44,084 bases of DNA from Acidobacteriaceae bacterium (GCA_003134655.1 PLBY01000039.1:1-44084); one strand, 5' to 3'. Positions 7,286-21,196 are shown, counted from the stretch's first letter. Program-made: numbers and translations. The notes: generated by a model not told the origin, from the sequence alone.

Positions 7286-10231
7286 TTAGAAGCTGAACGT
7301 CGCCTGAAGATCAATGCGGCGGTTGGCCGTTCCGCCCTGCGAGAACGGACCTCCCTGGAGAGCATTGGACTTGTCAAAGAGTGGAGATCCCAGAGTTGAG
7401 TTGGGATTTGCCACGTTGACATTGTTGAACACGTTGCGCACGCCCACCCCGAACATGAGATTGTAGCGACGGTCGGAGTTGGACGAGGTCGTCATGTTGC
7501 CTCCGCCACCGAACAGCGGTCCGCCGCGACGGCCACCACCGCCCCCCGGTCCACCAGGACCGCCTTGCTGTCCTTGCGCCGTGTTGCCTTTTGTCTTGGG
7601 GCCGATGCCGAAAGTCTTGGTGAGACGGAGGTTCAGAACGAAGTGGGCCGGACCGGTCTCAGAGTTGATAGGCACCAGGCTTCCTGCTCCGGATGCGTCG
7701 AACGTTCCGAGTTGGGTGCAGTAAACGCTGCCTACCGGCTGCGGATTCGTGCCGCAAGTGGCGTGCGATATGAAACCGGGACGATCGTTGTAGATCTGAT
7801 CTCCGTTCGTATCAATCGGTGACGTGATCGTAAAAGGAGAACCGGAGCTGACCACCATGAAGGGACTGAGCCGGAACAGATACGGGAGGGCGATGCTGCC
7901 GCCGAGAAAGAGGCGGTCGCGAACATCGAAGGAGGCGCGTCCCCAGTCCTGGCTGATGTTGTAGGAGTTTGTCGGGAAGCTGGAAACTCCAGAGGTATTA
8001 CTGTTGGCATAACCCAGCGTGTAAAAGCCGAAGAGTTGGACTTTGGTGCCGATGCGAATATTGGTGTTTAGGATCAGCTGATTCTGTTTGAAGTTGCCTT
8101 CGGAAACGTAACGGTAGACATTGCCGCCGGTGATCGCTGGACACCCAGTCGCGAAACAAGGAGTTCCAGGATACGGGGCGCTGGCGTTCACAGTGATGAA
8201 CTGGTCGAATCCTCGCGAATTGAGGTACGTCGCAGAAACCGTCGCTGATTTTGTAACCTGACGCTCCACGCTGACCGCCCCTTGCATGGTGTAGGGAGCG
8301 CGCAATTGGGGCCCAATCTCATATGTGTTGGACGCAGCAGAGCTGATTCCACCGCAATTGGAAAGGCTGGGCACCGGTTTGTCGACGCCGGTGAAGCATG
8401 TGGGGTTGTTGATGAGGTACTGCTGCTGGACGATACCGTTGAATCGTTCCGTCTGCAGAATCTGGCCGGACTGGAAGCGATCAAAGAAAATCCCGTACCC
8501 ACCACGAATCACGACCTTCGAAGGAGCACTCCTGCCGCCAACGCCCCAGGCAAATCCCAGACGCGGAGCCCAGTTCCCGTGGGCGTGAATGTCGTTCTGG
8601 GTTTCGAAGCGAAGCCCGCCGCTGAGGGTGATGTTGGGCCGAATCCGCCAGTCGTCCTGAATGTACGGTTCCACGTCATAGTAGGTGACCGAGGACGTGG
8701 GGATGCCAGTGGTGTAGGTCAGTTGGGTCGTGTAGGGAATACCGGTGATGGGGGGACCCAACTGCTGGTCCGCATATTGCAAGGAGAACGGGCACGAGGG
8801 ATTCCCGCCGATATTGGCGCAATTCAAAAGGATGTCGTTCTGGCCGTTCAATGAGGAGAACGTGAATGAGCCGTTGAATCCGGCCGTGGAGAAATTTGTA
8901 TCTTGCGTCGCGCGGATTCTCCCACCGAACTTCAGCACGTGATTCCCGTGAATGAGCGAGGTGTAGTTCTGCACCTCATAGCGGTTTTGGCGGTCGGTGC
9001 TGTTGCCCGAACCGCTTCCACCACCGGAAAAACTCGCGGGGACGTTGACCGTCGGATTCGTGTCCACAGGATTCTGGAGGCTGCTGTCGCGGACATATTG
9101 AAAGCGGGTTTCATTTACGATTTTCGAGCCGAACACTTGGGTATCGCCGATTTGCAGGGTGTCTTCGGTGGATTTGGAGTAGTAGGCCTGGGAAGGAAGG
9201 CTGAAGAGTCCGACGCCGTTGTTGGTTTCGGTGTCGCGGTAATACTGGTAACGAGCGGTGAGCGTGTTGTTTTTCGAGAGTGCCCAATCCAGCCGGGGGC
9301 TGAGGTTCGTACGCTGGCGCGGGTTCGGTATCGACTCGATCAGGGGAACCGGTTGTAGCGCAGAGTCGAGGACAACCGCGTTGACCGCCGTTAGTTCGTC
9401 GATGTTGCGCCGCTCAATATTAAAGAAAAAGGATGCAACCTTGCCAATTGGGCCGCCAATGTTCCCGTTGTACTGGGTCGTAGAGTAAGGGGGCTGGGAG
9501 CCGGCGAAAGGATTCGGAGAGTTGAATGCCGAGTCGTTGCCGATGACGAACAGCTGCCCGTGGTATTTGTCCGTTCCAGGCTTGGTGAAGACTTCGATGC
9601 GACCGTAGCCCAGTTTGTCGTACTCGGCGGAGAACGGGTTCTGATTGACACGGATTTCACGGATGGAAGATTTGGGCGGCAACTGGCCTGCAGTAAAGCC
9701 GTCGATGTACATCTGACCACCGTTGGGCCCGGCGGAGGGACCGGCCAAGGCCTGCAGATCCGACAACAACTCATCGGGATCGTCGGGCAGGGCTTCGAGT
9801 TCTTTGCCGGAGATTACGATGGCGCCGGCGTTGCTCGAAGGATTCACGTCAACGGTGGGCGCGGTATCGGAGACCTGAACTTTCTGGGTCTCCACTTCGA
9901 TCGACATGATTATGTTCAGCCGCAGAGGCTGGTCGGCGATCACCACGTTGTCGTTCTCGTAGAGGGTGAAGCCCGTGGCGGCGACTGTGAGGGTGTACTT
10001 CCCTGCGGGGAGAGTCTTGAACTCGTACATACCCTGGGCGTTGCTCTGGACCACCACGGGAGATCCGGTCGCGGGAGTCATAATCACACTGGCGCCGGGG
10101 ATGACCGCGCCCGAAGGATCGGTGACTTGTCCGCGGAGAACTCCCGAGGCGGTTTGCGCAAGCAACGCAGTCGCTGAGAGTAAGGATAAGAGCACTATGA
10201 AAAAGAAACGTATGTACTTCTCAACCTTCAT
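7286..10231 (-). CDS. TonB-dependent receptor, Oar-like, with carboxypeptidase-regulatory domain
   Basis: A 981-residue outer-membrane receptor. Order: signal peptide (residues 1-26, ending ALLAQ); an Ig-like carboxypeptidase-regulatory fold (GVLRGQVTDPSGAVIPGASV ... LPAGKYTLTVAATGF); a plug (ISGKELEALPDDPDELLSDL ... IREIRVNQNPFSAEYDKLGYG); then a long beta barrel ending in a terminal aromatic (ATFSF), the usual signal for barrel assembly. A Gly/Pro/Arg-rich insert (GQQGGPGGPGGGGGRRGG) lies near residue 900. Acidobacterial genomes carry many such receptors for plant polymers, peptides or metal complexes; the ligand is unknown. ATG 10229-10231 has AGGAAG upstream. It follows the DUF5666 gene by 63 nt and is probably co-transcribed with it. 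Confidence 0.92.
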   Translation of the reverse strand: MKVEKYIRFFFIVLLSLLSATALLAQTASGVLRGQVTDPSGAVIPGASVIMTPATGSPVVVQSNAQGMYEFKTLPAGKYTLTVAATGFTLYENDNVVIADQPLRLNIIMSIEVETQKVQVSDTAPTVDVNPSSNAGAIVISGKELEALPDDPDELLSDLQALAGPSAGPNGGQMYIDGFTAGQLPPKSSIREIRVNQNPFSAEYDKLGYGRIEVFTKPGTDKYHGQLFVIGNDSAFNSPNPFAGSQPPYSTTQYNGNIGGPIGKVASFFFNIERRNIDELTAVNAVVLDSALQPVPLIESIPNPRQRTNLSPRLDWALSKNNTLTARYQYYRDTETNNGVGLFSLPSQAYYSKSTEDTLQIGDTQVFGSKIVNETRFQYVRDSSLQNPVDTNPTVNVPASFSGGGSGSGNSTDRQNRYEVQNYTSLIHGNHVLKFGGRIRATQDTNFSTAGFNGSFTFSSLNGQNDILLNCANIGGNPSCPFSLQYADQQLGPPITGIPYTTQLTYTTGIPTSSVTYYDVEPYIQDDWRIRPNITLSGGLRFETQNDIHAHGNWAPRLGFAWGVGGRSAPSKVVIRGGYGIFFDRFQSGQILQTERFNGIVQQQYLINNPTCFTGVDKPVPSLSNCGGISSAASNTYEIGPQLRAPYTMQGAVSVERQVTKSATVSATYLNSRGFDQFITVNASAPYPGTPCFATGCPAITGGNVYRYVSEGNFKQNQLILNTNIRIGTKVQLFGFYTLGYANSNTSGVSSFPTNSYNISQDWGRASFDVRDRLFLGGSIALPYLFRLSPFMVVSSGSPFTITSPIDTNGDQIYNDRPGFISHATCGTNPQPVGSVYCTQLGTFDASGAGSLVPINSETGPAHFVLNLRLTKTFGIGPKTKGNTAQGQQGGPGGPGGGGGRRGGPLFGGGGNMTTSSNSDRRYNLMFGVGVRNVFNNVNVANPNSTLGSPLFDKSNALQGGPFSQGGTANRRIDLQATFSF

Positions 10232-10294
10232 CGCATCTTCCTATTTCGTTCAAGATTATGAGTACGGAATAGATCCTTTTCGAGGCGGGCACCA

Positions 10295-11548
10295 CTATTG
10301 ACTCGCGTCGCCACCGGGGGCGCCTCCCAGACTCCAAGGGGCCAACATCATTGCCTGGCTGCCGGAGGGAGCGGCCTGAAGAATCGGCTCCACTCCGCTG
10401 AGCAGAGTGATTGCGGTACCACCGCCCGTAGCTGTTCCTTGCGTCGTCACAATCAACACCGCATCGCCCTTGTGCAAGTCGGCTAGAGTAACCGCAGGCA
10501 TGCGGCTTAACATTTGCTGGAAGTCGGGCGCTCCGCCTTGGCGCATCCCGCCACCCGTTCCGCCACCCTGGCCGGTTCCGCCAGAGGGAGGACCCGATTG
10601 CGCGCTATTGCCGGCAGCCGGGGAAGTCGCAGAGCCCGAGGAACCGGCCGCTCCCGGAGTCCCCGGGGGCATGCTGCCTTTCAACCGCATCGCGATACGT
10701 TGCGCCATCTCGGCGGGAAGTTTGTGCAGCTGCGATTCCGCGGCGATCTTCACTTGCACGACCTTTTTGCTCAACAAATCTTGAACGCTGATCGTGCCAG
10801 AGCTTGCATCCACCGAATTGACCGTGCCGGCCACGTTGCGAAAGGAACCGGTGACAACTTCTTCCGCAGTCAGCTCGGTGCCGTCGGCACTGCGGTCTCC
10901 GCGGGCGCGGAGTTGGTCGCCCGGCTGAACATCCAGCAAGGCGCTGGGCTTGGCGTCATCAAACTTCACTGAGTCCGGGGCGTAACGGCGAAACACGGTG
11001 CTCTTGGACGTGTGCACCGCGATCTCCTTCTTGCCGCTCAAACCTGTTACCGAAATTGTGACTGTGCCGGTAGCGGGGTCGACGGCGCTGACCAAGCCGC
11101 CGAGGCCACGCTTCTGCCAGTCCTGGCGCTCCCCTTCATGGCGCGCTTCGAGGTCTGAGTGTGATATGACGATAACCTCCAGAGCTGCAAGGGACGCGCC
11201 GTCGGCAGACGCCTGGCCGCGTACCCGAACTCTGTCGCCCACTTGTAACTCTTGCAACGGGATGGAGGTCGCGTTCTTGAGATCCTTTTCGCCGGGCGCA
11301 ACGCGCAAGAGACGAGCATTCGGCTGCACGGTCACCGCGACTTCGGGACCGGAATCCGGCGTCAGAATGACGGCCGTGCCATTGATCGACTTGATGACGC
11401 CAATCCGCTTGGCCACGGAAGGCTGCCCAGCATCCTGCGCTGCGCCCGTAGCGGCGGCGAAACATGCCGGCTGGAAGTGCGGACCAGATACGATGATGAC
11501 AGACAAGACAACCGTCGCGACTGCGGTTCGATTCGCTTTCAGTTTCAT
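10295..11548 (-). CDS. Exported DUF5666 protein
   Basis: A 417-residue exported protein: signal peptide at the N-terminus, then repeated small beta-barrel units typical of DUF5666 (KSINGTAVILTPDSGPEVAVTV...LQELQVGDRVRVRGQASADG; VSAVDPATGTVTISV...LDVQPGDQLRARGDRSADG; VNSVDASSGTISVQDL). A Gly/Ser/Pro-rich linker follows (about residues 295-345), then a fourth partial unit (LADLHKGDAVLIVTTQG). The VGDRVRVRG pattern is OB-like; its function is unknown. GTG 11555-11557 also opens the frame, but GAGGTG lies at better spacing from ATG 11546-11548. First gene of the group DUF5666, TonB receptor, metallophosphoesterase, and divergent from the FecR-like gene, suggesting a shared envelope-sensing or uptake role. 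Confidence 0.82.
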   Translation of the reverse strand: MKLKANRTAVATVVLSVIIVSGPHFQPACFAAATGAAQDAGQPSVAKRIGVIKSINGTAVILTPDSGPEVAVTVQPNARLLRVAPGEKDLKNATSIPLQELQVGDRVRVRGQASADGASLAALEVIVISHSDLEARHEGERQDWQKRGLGGLVSAVDPATGTVTISVTGLSGKKEIAVHTSKSTVFRRYAPDSVKFDDAKPSALLDVQPGDQLRARGDRSADGTELTAEEVVTGSFRNVAGTVNSVDASSGTISVQDLLSKKVVQVKIAAESQLHKLPAEMAQRIAMRLKGSMPPGTPGAAGSSGSATSPAAGNSAQSGPPSGGTGQGGGTGGGMRQGGAPDFQQMLSRMPAVTLADLHKGDAVLIVTTQGTATGGGTAITLLSGVEPILQAAPSGSQAMMLAPWSLGGAPGGDASQ

Positions 11549-11757
11549 ACGCCCCACCTCTAATCTACCTTGCCGGAAGCGGCGAAAACTGATGATTTAC
11601 AAAGTTTTACCCTTACATAACAAAGATTACAAAAAGGGAAAACCCGTTATCTCCGAGCGATTCCAACGTGAAGCGCGCATCCACCGTGCTAATAGACGAC
11701 CAGGGCCCTCCCGGTTACGCTTCTGATAGGGAAGTGTGTGGAAATCGGTCGTTAAGG

Positions 11758-12457
11758 ATGCGTTTGTCTATTTTACGTTGTTTTCTCTGCTGGGTGATGT
11801 TGGTGATCGTGCCGGTATCGCTCCTGGGGCAGACTCCACCCAACCAAACGGGAGCCCGCCATTCTTCATACTCAGGGTGGCGTCTGGGTGAACGGGTACG
11901 AGGCGACGGATTCCTCTGCGGTTTTTCCCGGAGACCTGCTGGAAACCAAGCCGGGATCGGCAGCGAACTTGAGCCTGGACGGATCGACGGTGCTGATCCA
12001 GCCGGAATCGGTGGCCAAACTTCAGACCAACCTGCTTGAACTGGATCACGGCAGCGTCTCAGTGGGAACCTCGAAAAGCTTCAAAGTGCGGGTGAATTGT
12101 CTGACGGTGGTTCCGGTCCTCAACGAATGGACCCAGTATGAGGTGAACAACTTGAACGGCAACGTTCAGGTTGCAGCCCGCAAGGACGACGTGAACGTGG
12201 AACGGGGAGCCGATCGGCAGAAGCCGTCGGCGGAGACGGAATCTTCGCACGGATCGACGGTTCACGAGACAGAACAAAAGAGCTTCGACCTATCGTCGAT
12301 CTGCGGGGCCCCGGCGCAGCCCACTAGAGCGGGAACGAGCTTGAATCCGAAATGGATTGCGGTCGGAGCGGCGGGAGCTGGAGGCATTCTACTTTGCGTA
12401 CTGCTCTGCAGCGGTAACGGTGGGAAGAAACCACCTGCGAGTTCATGGCGGCCGTGA
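11758..12457 (+). pseudogene. FecR-like protein gene broken by one extra base
   Basis: The 5' part (from ATG 11758) encodes a signal peptide (MRLSILRCFLCWVMLVIVPV...) and continues to NQTGA. The rest lies in the next frame: ILHTQGGVWVNGYEATDSSA, VFPGDLLETKPGSAANLSLDG, STVLIQPESVAKLQ, the classic FecR-type opening. Removing one C from the GCCCGCC at 11854-11860 joins the halves without a gap (NQTGA-A-ILHTQGG). The intact product would be ~232 residues: signal peptide, FecR beta domain, a low-complexity linker, then a transmembrane helix (WIAVGAAGAGGILLCVLLC) near the C-terminus. FecR proteins normally relay periplasmic signals to ECF sigma factors, but none is beside it. It diverges from the DUF5666/TonB-receptor group. 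Real decay, slippage or a base-call error are all possible. Confidence 0.75.
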
Positions 12458-12491
12458 CGCGAGACTCTTGAGAGCGATCAAACTTTCCTAA

Positions 12492-13700
12492 CTACAGAAT
12501 TCTTTCGTGGGTGTAACCGGCAGAGACCAAGGCTGCAAGCAATTCCGCAATGTGATCGGGGCCGCGCGTTTCCATGGTGATGTCGATGGCGGTATCGCCG
12601 AGGTTGACACCGTGGTAGGCGCGGTCGTAGGCGGTTTCCACGATATTGGCGCGATGATCGGCGAGGATTCCGGTGAGGCGATGCAGCGCACCGGGATAGT
12701 CGGGCAGATGAACGCGCAGACGGACGAGGCGTCCGTCTTTCACCAAGCCGCGCTCGATGATGCGCGAGAGCAGGGTGACGTCGATATTTCCACCGCAGAC
12801 GAGGACCGCGATCTTCTTCCCTTGAAGCGGCAGCTTGCGATTTAGGACAGCGGCAATGGCGGCGGCTCCGGCGCCTTCCGCCAGAGTTTTTTCGCGCTCC
12901 AGCAGTAAGAGAATCGCGTTCGCGATTTCTTCCTCTTCTACAGTAACGATGTCGTCGACGTACTTCTGAACCAACGGGAGGGTGCGTTCTCCGGCGCGAC
13001 GCACGGCGATTCCGTCGGCGATGGTCTTGGCGGATTTCAGCGTGACGGGCTTACCCTCGGCAACTGCGGCTTTCATCGAGGGGATTCGGGACGGCTGAAC
13101 CCCGAAGACCTGCACCGCAGGATTTGTCTCTTTGACGGCGCAGGCGATTCCGCCGATGAGGCCTCCGCCGCCGATGGGTGCGACGATCACTTCGATGCCG
13201 GGATGTTGCTGTAGGATTTCAAGGCCGAGAGTTCCCTGCCCTGCGATGACGGCGTCGTCGTCGAAAGCATGAATCAGGGTGAGGCGTTCCTGCTGGCTCT
13301 GCTCGACTGCCTTTTCATATGCCTCGTCATAGTTCGTACCGTGCAGGAGGACTTCGGCGCCGTAGGCGCGAGTCGCCGAAACTTTCGTGAGCGGCGTAGG
13401 CAGCGGCATGACGATGCGAGCCGCGATCTTGTGGCGTCCGGCGTGGTACGCGACGCCTTGCGCATGGTTGCCCGCGGAGGCAGCGATCACGCCCCGGCTT
13501 CGCTCTTCCTCTGTGAGCGTTAGGAGTTTGTTCAAGGCGCCGCGCTCTTTGAACGCACCGGTGCGCTGCTGGTTATCGAGTTTGAGAAAGATGGAATTGT
13601 TGGTGAGACCGGAAAATGTCTCCGAGTGCGTGCACGGAGAAACGCGAATGTCGGCACGAATTCTCTCGAGAGCCGCCTGGATATCGGAAAGTTGGATCAT
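12492..13700 (-). CDS. ilvA: Threonine ammonia-lyase with ACT domain
   Basis: A 402-residue PLP enzyme converting threonine to 2-oxobutanoate and ammonia, the first step to isoleucine or of threonine breakdown. The Schiff-base Lys is K51 in TGAFKERGAL; SAGNHAQG (75-82) and the phosphate-binding GGGG (177-180) complete the fold II site. A C-terminal ACT domain (about 325-402: RLRVHLPDYPGALHRLTGILADHRANIVE) suggests amino-acid feedback. The length and single ACT match the TdcB-plus-ACT form rather than the ~510-residue two-ACT E. coli IlvA, so biosynthetic versus catabolic use is open. It lies 79 nt downstream of gltD on the same strand; released ammonia would feed GltBD indirectly. Confidence 0.9.
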   Translation of the reverse strand: MIQLSDIQAALERIRADIRVSPCTHSETFSGLTNNSIFLKLDNQQRTGAFKERGALNKLLTLTEEERSRGVIAASAGNHAQGVAYHAGRHKIAARIVMPLPTPLTKVSATRAYGAEVLLHGTNYDEAYEKAVEQSQQERLTLIHAFDDDAVIAGQGTLGLEILQQHPGIEVIVAPIGGGGLIGGIACAVKETNPAVQVFGVQPSRIPSMKAAVAEGKPVTLKSAKTIADGIAVRRAGERTLPLVQKYVDDIVTVEEEEIANAILLLLEREKTLAEGAGAAAIAAVLNRKLPLQGKKIAVLVCGGNIDVTLLSRIIERGLVKDGRLVRLRVHLPDYPGALHRLTGILADHRANIVETAYDRAYHGVNLGDTAIDITMETRGPDHIAELLAALVSAGYTHERIL

Positions 13701-13779
13701 GACGCTGGCGCAGTCATCTTACTCCGCTGCGTCTTAGCCCCGCTCCATCCTAGCTCGGACCGCGTTGGGAGGGCCATGA

Positions 13780-15232
13780 TCAGGAGGCAATTTGTCGTGC
13801 GGTGGAAGCCAAGGGAACGACAGGGCGGGCCGCCAGCGCATTCAGATAGGTGTCGACGCAGGCGGCGGCTCTGCGGCCTTCGGAGATGGCCCACACCACG
13901 AGCGATTGGCCGCGGCGCATGTCGCCTGCCGCGAATACTCCGGGGACGGACGACATATAGTTCTGGTCGGTCGCGACGTTGCCGCGGTTGTCGAGTTGAA
14001 CGCCTAGTTGCTCGATCATGCCGTTGCGAACAGGACCGAGGAATCCCATGGCGATCAGGACCAGGTCAGCATCCATGGTGAACTCGGTGCCGGCGATGGG
14101 CTCAAACTTCGGGGGAGGGCCAACCCTTACGCCGTGAAGTTGTTGTACGTTGCCGTGTTCGTCGCCGGTGAATTTGGCGGTGGCGATGCTCCAGTCGCGG
14201 ACTCCACCCTCTTCGTGAGCGGCTTCGGTGCGCAGTTGCATGGGCCAGAGTGGCCACGGTGTCTGCGGCGAACGCTCGTCAGGCGGCTTGGGCATGATTT
14301 CAAACTGATGAACCGAGAGTGGCTTTTGACGGTGGACGGTGCCGAGGCAATCGGCGCCAGTGTCGCCGCCTCCGATGATGACAACGCGTTTGCCGGTGGC
14401 CAGAATTTCAATCGCGGGATCGAGCGTATCGCCAAGGCAACGCTTGTTCTGCTGCGGGAGGAACTCCATCGCGTAGTGAATGCCCTTCAACTCACGTCCG
14501 GGAGCTTGCAGGTCACGCGGATGCTCGGAACCACCCGCTAGCACGATGGCATCGAAGTCGCGGCGCAGGTCTTCGACCGGGACGTTCTTGCCGACTTCAG
14601 CGTTGGTCACGAATTTCACGCCCTCGGCGGACATCTGCTCGAGGCGACGGTCGATGATGTGCTTTTCCAGCTTGAATTCCGGAATGCCATAGCGAAGCAG
14701 GCCGCCAACGCGATCTGCCTTTTCGTAGACCGTGACTGCATGGCCAGCGCGACACAACTGTTGCGCTGCCGCTAGTCCCGCCGGGCCGGAACCGACAATT
14801 GCGACTTTCTTTCCGGTGCGAAGTTTCGAGGGCTCGGGGCGGATCCAGCCTTCCAGGAATCCGCGCTCCACAATATTTTTTTCGTTCTGCTTGATCGTAA
14901 CCGGAGGCTGGTTGATACCCAGAACGCACGACGCCTCGCACGGAGCGGGGCAGATGCGGCCGGTAAATTCTGGGAAATTGTTGGTGGCGTGCAACTGGCG
15001 CACCGCATCCTTCCAGCGGCCGCGATAGACGAGATCGTTCCAGTCGGGAATGAGGTTGCTGACGGGGCATCCGGTTTGGCAGAACGGGACACCACAATCC
15101 ATGCAGCGGGCCCCCTGCTTGCGGAGTTTCTCTTCCGGAAAATCCTGATAAATCTCGAACCAGTCGTTGACGCGCTCGGCCACAGGACGGCGAGGAGCCA
15201 GTTCGCGCGAGTAATCCATGAAGCCGGTGGTT

Positions 15233-15240
<8 letters not shown>
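13780..15240 (-). CDS. gltD: Glutamate synthase small subunit (NADPH)
   Basis: A 486-residue flavoprotein that passes electrons from NAD(P)H to the GltB iron-sulfur/FMN centres. The N-terminus carries the Cys clusters of two [4Fe-4S] centres (CMDCGVPFCQTGCP and CPAPCEASC). Two Rossmann motifs follow: VAIVGSGPAGLAAAQ for FAD and VVIIGGGDTGADCLG for NADPH. The C-terminus has the usual AAGDMRRGQSLVVWAISEGR block, with Asp positioned at the flavin. Length matches the family. ATG 15238-15240 overlaps the gltB stop by 8 nt (ATGGGTAA), so the subunits are translationally coupled, consistent with equimolar assembly in the cytoplasm. Confidence 0.96.
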
Positions 15241-19840
<4,600 letters not shown>

Positions 19841-19975
19841 GGACTTCGTCCGGTGGACCGAATTCCTTTCGAGTTGCTTGTTCTTGGGCGCGGCTTGCGA
19901 GGGCGACAAAGGGTCGCACACTTCTGCTCAGGAACAGACAGGGGTATTTTCGTGCCTAGCAGCGAGCAAAGTACA

Positions 19976-20008
19976 ATGCAGAATTTCGATGCAGGTCATG
20001 CAAAATTC
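19976..20008. promoter_or_regulatory. Candidate LysR operator between gltB and lysR gene
   Basis: ATGCA occurs three times at 19976, 19989 and 19998. Two copies lie inside an imperfect dyad GAATTT-N16-AAATTC (19981-20008). LysR-type regulators bind dyads with a T-N11-A core near their own divergent promoter, so this is a plausible site for autoregulation and control of gltB. Position and symmetry are seen; binding is inferred. Confidence 0.35.
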
Positions 20009-20067
20009 AGGGCGCGTTGTGACCCTGATGATTCCGTGTAATTAACCTCGATTTGACCTGAGTTCGC

Positions 20068-20073
20068 TATAAT
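20068..20073 (+). promoter_or_regulatory. -10 element of the LysR gene
   Basis: A perfect TATAAT ends 12 nt before the LysR ATG, placing a transcription start about 6 nt or less before the start codon. No ribosome site is visible. The TTGACC at 20053-20058 is too close to act as its -35 box, so activation or an extended contact may be needed. Confidence 0.5.
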
Positions 20074-20085
20074 CTCGCTCATAAC

Positions 20086-20988
20086 ATGGACTTTGATCAG
20101 CTCATCACGTTCCTGGAAGTCGCCCGGCAGGGTAGTTTTTCACGTGCCGGGGAGAAGGTTTTCCGCTCACAGTCGGCGGTCAGCGCGCAGATCCGGCAAT
20201 TGGAGCAGGAGTACGGCGACCGGTTGCTCGACCGCTCGGGCAAGACGGTAAAGCTGACGCCGGCGGGCCAGGTCTTTTTCGAATATGCCGAACGGCTGAA
20301 AGCGCTGCGCGACGAGTCGTTGATGGCGGTCGCCGACCACAGCGGCACTCCACGTGGCACGCTGCGGGTGGGCGCCAACGAGGCGACTTGCCTGTATGTT
20401 CTGCCTGAGGTTTTCGGCGAATACTGCCGGCGGTACCCGCCGGTGCAGATCAGCATTTACCGCAACTTTAGCTACAAGATCGTGGAAAAGCTGGAAAACG
20501 GACAGGTGGAAGTAGGCATTCTGACCTTGCCCATCCAGTCGCCCAGCTTGAAGATTCAGCCGATTTTCCGCGACAAGTTGATGCTGATGGTGAGCCCGAA
20601 GAATCCACTGGCTAAGTTCAAAGTGGTGCCCGTCAGCGAGATCGTGAAGCACCCTTTGCTCTTCCCCAAGACGGGGCACACGCGACGACTGCTGGATAAG
20701 CTGTTTCGGCCCTACAACGCCGAACTGCAGGTGAGGATGGAACTGCCCAGCATTGGCATGATCAAGAGCTTCGTAGCCGCGGACCTGGGCGTGTCGCTGA
20801 TCAGCGCATCATTTGCTCGCGACGAAGTGGAATCCGGGCGAGTCAAGCTGATTGATCTTGAGGACGCGGTGCTGTACCGGGAACTCGGTCTTGCCTACCG
20901 GCGAGATCGAACACTCTCGGTAGCCTCTACTGCCTTTGTCGCTCTTCTGCGGCAGTTTGCCACTCAGCTGAAGAAAACAGAGGATTAG
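20086..20988 (+). CDS. LysR-family transcription regulator
   Basis: A 300-residue LTTR. The winged helix-turn-helix occupies about residues 1-65 (DQLITFLEVARQGSFSRAGEKVFRSQSAVSAQIRQLE), followed by a linker helix and a periplasmic-binding-protein-like effector domain from about 90 (GTLRVGANEATCLYVLPEVFGEYCRRYPPVQISI ... MIKSFVAADLGVSLISASFA). It diverges from gltB and lies upstream of aspartokinase, so nitrogen or amino-acid control is likely, but its sequence does not name an effector. The mRNA should be nearly leaderless (TATAAT 12 nt before ATG, no ribosome site). A hairpin terminator follows the stop codon, separating it from the lysC leader. Confidence 0.9.
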   Translation: MDFDQLITFLEVARQGSFSRAGEKVFRSQSAVSAQIRQLEQEYGDRLLDRSGKTVKLTPAGQVFFEYAERLKALRDESLMAVADHSGTPRGTLRVGANEATCLYVLPEVFGEYCRRYPPVQISIYRNFSYKIVEKLENGQVEVGILTLPIQSPSLKIQPIFRDKLMLMVSPKNPLAKFKVVPVSEIVKHPLLFPKTGHTRRLLDKLFRPYNAELQVRMELPSIGMIKSFVAADLGVSLISASFARDEVESGRVKLIDLEDAVLYRELGLAYRRDRTLSVASTAFVALLRQFATQLKKTED

Positions 20989-21002
20989 TGGCTGTTTAGT
21001 TG

Positions 21003-21037
21003 AAATTCCGATTCCTTGTATCGGAATTTTGAATTTC
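21003..21037 (+). terminator. Terminator after the LysR gene
   Basis: A perfect 10-bp AT-rich inverted repeat (AAATTCCGAT / ATCGGAATTT at 21003-21012 and 21020-21029) with a 7-nt loop, then TTGAATTT. It lies 14 nt past the LysR stop codon. The modest T tract makes it a moderate terminator. Confidence 0.6.
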
Positions 21038-21100
21038 CCCTAGACTGTGGCTCCGGCTACCCTTGCTTTGCAGTTGTTGTAGGTGTCATCGACCATTCTC

Positions 21101-21196
21101 ATGAAGACCCTCATCCAGAAGTCCACACGAATTACATCGACAGGCACAGGTATGTCGACACGAATTACGTGTCTTCTGGAGGACGGGATCGGATGA
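21101..21196 (+). CDS. Thr/Ile-rich attenuator leader peptide of aspartokinase
   Basis: A 31-codon ORF (ATG 21101 to TGA 21194-21196) 90 nt upstream of lysC. Thr occupies residues 3, 9, 12, 14, 16, 20 and 23; Ile 5, 11, 22 and 30. The centre reads STRITSTGTGMSTRIT, with a near-duplicated block of codons (ACACGAATTAC twice). This resembles the E. coli thr leader, where ribosomes stalling at Thr/Ile codons prevent termination. CTGG at 21176-21179 and GGG at 21185-21187, just after the Thr run, can pair with the 5' arm of the terminator at 21225. No strong ribosome site precedes the ATG (AGGTG is 15 nt away); an in-frame GTG at 21083 would add six residues, including one Thr and one Ile. The function is inferred from codon content and layout. 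Confidence 0.75.
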   Translation: MKTLIQKSTRITSTGTGMSTRITCLLEDGIG

